From positions 1-6,727 of the forward strand of contig JADGGM010000169.1 of assembly GCA_019689955.1 (NCBI GenBank): 6,727 nucleotides of DNA, given 5' to 3'. Both the position numbers and the translations under genes were made by a program. This stretch comes from Gemmatimonadaceae bacterium (lineage in GTDB: Bacteria > Gemmatimonadota > Gemmatimonadetes > Gemmatimonadales > Gemmatimonadaceae). The stretch's first letter is position 1, and each line of letters opens with the position of its first letter. The notes under the pieces were generated by a model. The model saw only the letters and a list, made by a program, of their open reading frames with translations, made no database searches and had not been told where the DNA came from. Below, piece after piece: positions 1 to 6,727 of this stretch.

Positions 1-101
1 GCTCGGAGGCGAGCCGCGCCCCTCCCCCATTTGACCCCATCATCCGCTCTGGTGCCCAGCCCCTAGCCGCTTTCCGCATTCCGGTGGTTATCTTTCCTCC
101 C

Positions 102-1340
102 ATGAACATCGCCATTACCCCCAAGAAGACCGAAGGCCTGGAGCGGTTGCTCGAGGTCTCGGTGCCCGTCGAGGAAGTCCGCAACGCCGAGGATCGTGCG
201 GCGCGGCGTTATGCTTCTCGCGTGCGGCTCCCCGGGTTCCGTCCGGGGAAGGCGCCGGCCGCGATGGTCCGCAAGCGGTTCGCCGACGCGATCCGGCAGG
301 AGACCATCGAGACGCTGGTCCAGGAAGCGTTCAAGGAAGTGATCGAGCGCGAGAAGCTCGAGCTGGCGACCCAGCCGCACGTCCATGACGTGAAGTTCGG
401 CGACGGGGAGCCGCTCACCTTCGAGCTGCACCTGGAGATCCGCCCGACGATCGAGCTCCCGCGCACGACCGGGTTCCGCGTCACGCGCACGCCGCGCGTG
501 GTGACGGACGAGCAGGTGCGCGAGCAGATCGACAACCTGCGTGAGGGGCGGGCGACCTGGACCCCGGTGGACGAGCGCCCCGCGCCCGGCGACATGGTGA
601 CGGTGGAGCTGGCGACCGCCGAGGAGGACGGCACCATCGGCCAGGGGCGCGAGTACCGCCTGGTGCTCGGGAGCGGGCAAGCGATCCCGGGGATCGAGGA
701 AGTCATCATGGAGACCGCGCCGGGGGCGACCACGGAGCGGAGCGTGAAGTGGCCCGACGACTTCCCTGACGAGGCGCAGCGCGGCAAGAGCAAGGCGGTG
801 CGCGTGACGGTGAAGGACGTGAAGCGGAAGTCGCTCCCCGCGCTCGACGATGCCTTTGCCCGCGAGGTCGGCGATTTCGACTCGCTCGACGCGCTGACGA
901 AGACGGTTCGGGAGGACCTCGTCCGTCACGCCGAGCGTGAGGCGGACGCGGAGGTGCGGCAGAAGCTGGTGGACGAGATCATCGCCGCGAACCCGTTCGA
1001 CGTGCCGCCGAGCTGGGTGTCGCAGCTCGTGCAGGCGTACCTCGAGGCGTACCAGATCCCCGAGGCGGAGCACGAGCGGTTCCGGAACGAGTTCCGTCCC
1101 ATGGCCGAGCGTCAGGTGCGGCGCGACCTCGTGGTGGACACGATCGCCAAGCGCGAGTCGCTCGAGGCGACCGAGGCGGACATCGACGAGCGGGTGGCCG
1201 AGGTGGCGCAGAAGCGCGGCGCCGAGCCCGGGCAGGTCTACGCCTCGCTCCAGAAGGCCGGGCGGATCAAGGAGCTGGAGCGGAGCATCACGGAAGACAA
1301 GGTGTTCAAGTGGCTCATGGACAAGAACACGGTCGAGTGA
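102..1340 (+). CDS. tig: Trigger factor, ribosome-associated chaperone
   Basis: Trigger factor is an ATP-independent chaperone that docks beside the ribosomal exit tunnel and shields nascent chains in the cytosol. The 412-residue product has the three usual parts. The N-terminal ribosome-binding domain carries the signature loop GFRPGKAP at residues 45-52. An FKBP-like PPIase domain spans about 160-243 and keeps the IPG core of its pocket. A helical C-terminal chaperone domain runs from about 250 to the end. It is slightly shorter than the E. coli protein (about 432). The ATG at 102 is preferred because the family begins with a stretch like [12 protein letters not shown]; the GTG at 84 would add only six residues. 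No Shine-Dalgarno sequence precedes 102. Most aromatic residues of the E. coli PPIase pocket appear to be aliphatic here, so isomerase activity may be weak (inference). clpP follows 47 bases later with no terminator. Confidence 0.96.
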   Translation: MNIAITPKKTEGLERLLEVSVPVEEVRNAEDRAARRYASRVRLPGFRPGKAPAAMVRKRFADAIRQETIETLVQEAFKEVIEREKLELATQPHVHDVKFGDGEPLTFELHLEIRPTIELPRTTGFRVTRTPRVVTDEQVREQIDNLREGRATWTPVDERPAPGDMVTVELATAEEDGTIGQGREYRLVLGSGQAIPGIEEVIMETAPGATTERSVKWPDDFPDEAQRGKSKAVRVTVKDVKRKSLPALDDAFAREVGDFDSLDALTKTVREDLVRHAEREADAEVRQKLVDEIIAANPFDVPPSWVSQLVQAYLEAYQIPEAEHERFRNEFRPMAERQVRRDLVVDTIAKRESLEATEADIDERVAEVAQKRGAEPGQVYASLQKAGRIKELERSITEDKVFKWLMDKNTVE

Positions 1341-1387
1341 GCCGACGCCACGACCCGGCAGCAACGTATCACCCACAGCATCTCACC

Positions 1388-2017
1388 ATGAGCATGGCGA
1401 CCATCTATCCTCCCTATGTCATCGAGCGGTCGAGCCGCGGCGAGCGGACGTACGACATCTTCTCGCGGCTGCTCATGGACCGTATCGTGTTCCTCGGCAC
1501 GCCGATCAACGACGACGTGGCGAACATCGTGATCGCCCAGCTCCTGTTCTTGCAGGCGGACAACCCCGATCGCGACATCAACCTGTACATCAACTCCCCC
1601 GGCGGGAGCGTGTCGGCGGGGATGGCGATCTACGACACGATGCAGTGGGTCACTGCGCCCATCCGGACCATCTGCATGGGGATGGCCGCGAGCATGGGGG
1701 CGTTCCTGCTGGCGGCCGGGACCAAGGGGAAGCGGATGGCGTTGCCGCACGCGCGGATCATGATTCATCAGCCGTCGGGTGGCGCGCAGGGGACGGCGGC
1801 GGACATCGAGATTCAAGCGCGGGAGATTCTGTACCTGCGCGGGAAGATGAACGAGCTCATGGCGAAGCACACCGGACGTCCCGTGGAGCAGATCGAGCGG
1901 GACGTGGACCGGGATCGGTTCATGTCAGCGGAGGAGGCGAAAGAGTACGGGCTCATCGACAACGTGATCGCGCAGCAGGCGGCGATCGAGTCGGCGGAGA
2001 AGAAGGTCGCTTTGTGA
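1388..2017 (+). CDS. clpP: ATP-dependent Clp protease proteolytic subunit ClpP
   Basis: ClpP forms a barrel of two heptameric rings that degrades polypeptides fed by ClpX (or ClpA/ClpC). The 209-residue protein has an intact Ser-His-Asp triad: Ser102 in MAASMGA, His127 in MIHQP and Asp176 in DRDRF. Their spacing (25 and 49 residues) equals that of the E. coli enzyme. The oxyanion-hole glycine motif NSPGGSV lies upstream. The N-terminus, around [14 protein letters not shown], aligns with the start of mature E. coli ClpP after only a few extra residues, so there is almost no propeptide. The ATG at 1388 is chosen by this alignment; the ATG at 1394 is an equally good alternative, while the in-frame start at 1310 lies inside tig. 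No Shine-Dalgarno sequence is visible. The gene is probably co-transcribed with tig. Its stop codon lies inside a palindrome (2010-2031). Confidence 0.97.
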   Translation: MSMATIYPPYVIERSSRGERTYDIFSRLLMDRIVFLGTPINDDVANIVIAQLLFLQADNPDRDINLYINSPGGSVSAGMAIYDTMQWVTAPIRTICMGMAASMGAFLLAAGTKGKRMALPHARIMIHQPSGGAQGTAADIEIQAREILYLRGKMNELMAKHTGRPVEQIERDVDRDRFMSAEEAKEYGLIDNVIAQQAAIESAEKKVAL

Positions 2018-2031
2018 AATTCTTCACGAAG
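2010..2031. promoter_or_regulatory. CRP/FNR-like palindrome across the clpP stop codon
   Basis: A 9-bp inverted repeat with a 4-base centre (ATTC): arms 2010-2018 and 2023-2031 pair with one G-T mismatch. The core reads TGTGA, six bases, TCACG (2013-2028), which matches 9 of 10 half-site positions of the CRP-family consensus TGTGA-N6-TCACA. The centre (2020.5) lies about 64 bases upstream of the start point predicted from the TTGACC element at 2050, close to a class I activator position. As RNA the same sequence could form a 9-bp hairpin, but no T-run follows, so an intrinsic terminator is less likely. The pattern is seen directly; an operator role is inference. Confidence 0.4.
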
Positions 2032-2049
2032 GGTTGCCGGGAACTTCGC

Positions 2050-2079
2050 TTGACCGTCATTTGAGCGGGTGTTAAGTAT
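2050..2079 (+). promoter_or_regulatory. Candidate sigma-70-type promoter for clpX
   Basis: A -35-like TTGACC at 2050-2055 (5 of 6 to TTGACA) is followed after 16-18 bases by an A+T-rich TTAAGTAT (2072-2079) that can serve only as a weak -10 element, since no hexamer in it keeps all of the conserved T, A and T positions. The stretch stands out in very G+C-rich surroundings. A start near 2085 would give clpX a leader of about 70 bases. A second motif, TTGAGC at 2061-2066, repeats the TTGAnC core 11 bases downstream and could belong to a repressor site. Confidence 0.4.
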
Positions 2080-2154
2080 CCCAGGCACCCCCTCCCGCGC
2101 CGCCCTTCAATCGTGGCGCCCATACGCCCGCTTCACCCAGTATTGCGGACCCCT

Positions 2155-3405
<1,251 letters not shown>

Positions 3406-3409
3406 GCAG

Positions 3410-3486
3410 CACGCAGGACACCCGAACGGCTCGTGGCCGGAGCAGCGCTCCCCCACGAGCCGTTCGGCGTTCCTGCGTGGCATTTT
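3410..3486 (+). terminator. Large hairpin terminator between clpX and lon
   Basis: A long imperfect palindrome starts five bases after the clpX stop. A 9-bp outer stem (3410-3418 with 3471-3479) and a perfect 15-bp inner stem (3422-3436 with 3453-3467) share one pairing register and are separated by a symmetric 3x3 internal loop. The apical part adds a 5-bp stem, GGAGC with GCTCC (3439-3443 and 3447-3451). A short T-run (3483-3486) follows the stem after three bases. This fits an intrinsic terminator for the clp transcript. The short T-run and unusual length leave open an RNA-processing or 3'-end-protecting role. Confidence 0.7.
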
Positions 3487-3520
3487 GTCCCGCTCCTCTC
3501 ATTCCGGCGCCCCGCCAGGC

Positions 3521-3526
3521 TATATT
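3521..3526 (+). promoter_or_regulatory. lon: -10 element of a candidate lon promoter
   Basis: TATATT matches the TATAAT consensus at five of six positions and is the most A+T-rich hexamer in its surroundings. No good -35 hexamer lies 16-18 bases upstream (CTCATT at 3498-3503 is poor). A start about seven bases downstream (near 3533) would leave only some five untranslated bases before the lon ATG at 3538, so the mRNA would be almost leaderless. It lies just after the clpX terminator, which supports separate transcription of lon. Confidence 0.5.
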
Positions 3527-3537
3527 GCAGGTCAGCC

Positions 3538-5943
<2,406 letters not shown>

Positions 5944-5944
5944 C

Positions 5945-6619
5945 GTGACGCTGACGGGCGAGGGGGAGCACGGGGGGAAAGGCGCCGCTCCGGCCGGCGA
6001 TCCGCTGGTCATCCGCGACCTCGAGTTCCTGGGCGGGATGGCCGCACCGCGCGGGTGGCGCCCCGAGTCCACCCTCCCCGAGATCGCGTTCAGCGGGCGG
6101 TCGAACGTGGGGAAGTCGTCGCTGCTCAACCGGCTCGTGCGGCGGAAGGCGCTGGCGCGGGTGAGCCAGACCCCCGGGAAGACGCGGGAGATCAACTTCT
6201 ACCGGGTGAACCACGCCTTCGTGCTCGTGGACCTGCCGGGGTACGGCTACGCCCGCGTCTCCAAGACCACGCGCGCGCAGTGGCGCCCGCTCATCGAAGG
6301 CTATCTCCGCGGGAGTGCGGCGCTGCGCGGGGTCGTGCAGCTCATCGATGCCCGGCACCCGCCCACCGCGGACGACCTCCAGATGCTCGACTTCCTGGCC
6401 GAGCTCGGCGCGCCGACCATCATCGTGCTCACGAAGGTCGACAAGCTCTCGCGGCGGGAGCGCGAGGAGCGGGTCGCCGCGACGATGCAGTCACTCGGCA
6501 TCGACGAGGAGCAATTGATCCTCTTCAGCGCCGTCACCGGGGAAGGGCGCGACGAGCTGGCGGAGGCGATCGTGTCGCTTGTGGGGCGCGCCGAGGGTGG
6601 ATCGTGGCGCGCGCCGTGA
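5945..6619 (+). CDS. engB: Ribosome biogenesis GTP-binding protein EngB (YsxC/YihA)
   Basis: EngB is a small TRAFAC GTPase needed for late assembly of the 50S ribosomal subunit. The 224-residue product has G1 GRSNVGKS at 51-58, G2 Thr80 in TPGKT, G3 DLPG at 96-99 within DLPGYGYA, G4 TKVD at 163-166 and a G5-like FSAVTGEG from 194. It is slightly longer than usual (about 195-210) because of a Gly/Ala-rich N-terminal stretch of about 20 residues before the conserved part begins near LVIRDLEFLGG. The GTG at 5945 is the first start in frame, and no ATG lies before the conserved region, so the start is likely but not certain. It begins one base after the lon stop, which implies translational coupling. 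The pairing of lon with engB is common in bacteria with this gene block. Confidence 0.95.
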   Translation: MTLTGEGEHGGKGAAPAGDPLVIRDLEFLGGMAAPRGWRPESTLPEIAFSGRSNVGKSSLLNRLVRRKALARVSQTPGKTREINFYRVNHAFVLVDLPGYGYARVSKTTRAQWRPLIEGYLRGSAALRGVVQLIDARHPPTADDLQMLDFLAELGAPTIIVLTKVDKLSRREREERVAATMQSLGIDEEQLILFSAVTGEGRDELAEAIVSLVGRAEGGSWRAP

Positions 6620-6727
6620 CTCGGATCGCGCTCGCCCGTGCAGCGGCCGTCGCGGCGGCGGGAGCGCTCGTGGCCGGGTGCAGCTCCACGGCGGGGGGAG
6701 CGGGACACGCCGGGGAGAGCGGCGTCA
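6604..6727 (+). CDS. Partial lipoprotein with N-terminal lipobox, cut by window end
   Basis: Only about 41 codons are visible. The predicted N-terminus has arginines (residues 3, 7 and 12), an Ala-rich hydrophobic segment (about 13-24) and a lipobox LVAGC with the lipidated Cys at 26, followed by a Ser/Gly-rich linker. This is a typical signal peptidase II substrate that would be exported and anchored by a diacylglyceryl group. GTG at 6604 is chosen because GAGGG (6593-6597) lies six bases upstream as a Shine-Dalgarno; GTG at 6616 is the alternative and would give the common four-base GTGA overlap with the engB stop. Either way the gene overlaps engB and should be translated with it. The visible part is too short and too generic to name a family or function. 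Confidence 0.7.
   Translation, partial: MARAVTRIALARAAAVAAAGALVAGCSSTAGGAGHAGESGV

Noticed and set aside
1..14. Small hairpin GCTCG-GAGG-CGAGC at the window edge, possibly the end of an upstream RNA gene or terminator
   Set aside because: Only 5 bp, no T-run, and the window cuts off anything before it; no tRNA T-arm or other RNA signature could be read.
31..36. TTGACC as a -35 element for tig
   Set aside because: No -10-like hexamer is found 16-18 bases downstream; the only candidate (TATCTT at 89-94) is too far away.
63..1376. Antisense open frame opposite tig
   Set aside because: Same reason: composition shadow with no family resemblance.
1341..1387. Terminator or promoter between tig and clpP
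   Set aside because: No stem of useful length or T-run, and only a weak TATCAC (1367-1372) without a -35 partner.
3433..3537. Extended N-terminus of Lon from GTG 3433
   Set aside because: The 35 extra residues are encoded partly by the terminator hairpin and the promoter, and do not resemble Lon.

Overview
The window is a G+C-rich stretch of bacterial chromosome with every gene on the + strand. It carries a well-known housekeeping block for protein folding and ATP-dependent proteolysis: tig (trigger factor), clpP, clpX, lon, then engB/ysxC (ribosome-assembly GTPase), and the first codons of a lipoprotein gene cut by the window end. This order is shared by several deep bacterial lineages, including delta-proteobacteria and some Firmicutes. 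Very high G+C, weak or absent Shine-Dalgarno sequences and the general look of the proteins suggest Gemmatimonadota or a similar high-G+C Gram-negative phylum. That placement is inference only. The lipoprotein signal fits a diderm but does not prove one.

Layout. Bases 1-101 are flanking sequence with a small hairpin at the edge and no clear gene. tig (102-1340) and clpP (1388-2017) lie 47 bases apart with no terminator between them, so they are probably co-transcribed. The 137-base clpP-clpX gap holds a CRP/FNR-like palindrome across the clpP stop codon, a TTGACC-based promoter candidate and a TTGAnC direct repeat, so clpX (2155-3405) may have its own regulated promoter. The 132-base clpX-lon gap holds a large hairpin in one pairing register (3410-3479) with a short T-run, followed by a TATATT -10 element just upstream of lon (3538-5943). 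lon is therefore probably a separate transcription unit. engB (5945-6619) starts one base after the lon stop, and the lipoprotein gene overlaps the end of engB. lon, engB and the lipoprotein gene thus look like one translationally coupled operon.

How the genes work together. Trigger factor binds nascent chains at the ribosome exit. ClpX unfolds tagged or specific substrates and feeds them to the ClpP tetradecamer. Lon degrades misfolded and regulatory proteins alone. EngB acts in 50S subunit assembly. All catalytic and nucleotide-binding motifs of ClpP, ClpX, Lon and EngB are intact. No mobile element, CRISPR array, RNA gene or new multi-gene system was seen. The interest lies in the intergenic regulatory structures, the leaderless-looking starts, the altered PPIase pocket of trigger factor and the unidentified lipoprotein. 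No gene-free stretch exceeds 300 bases.
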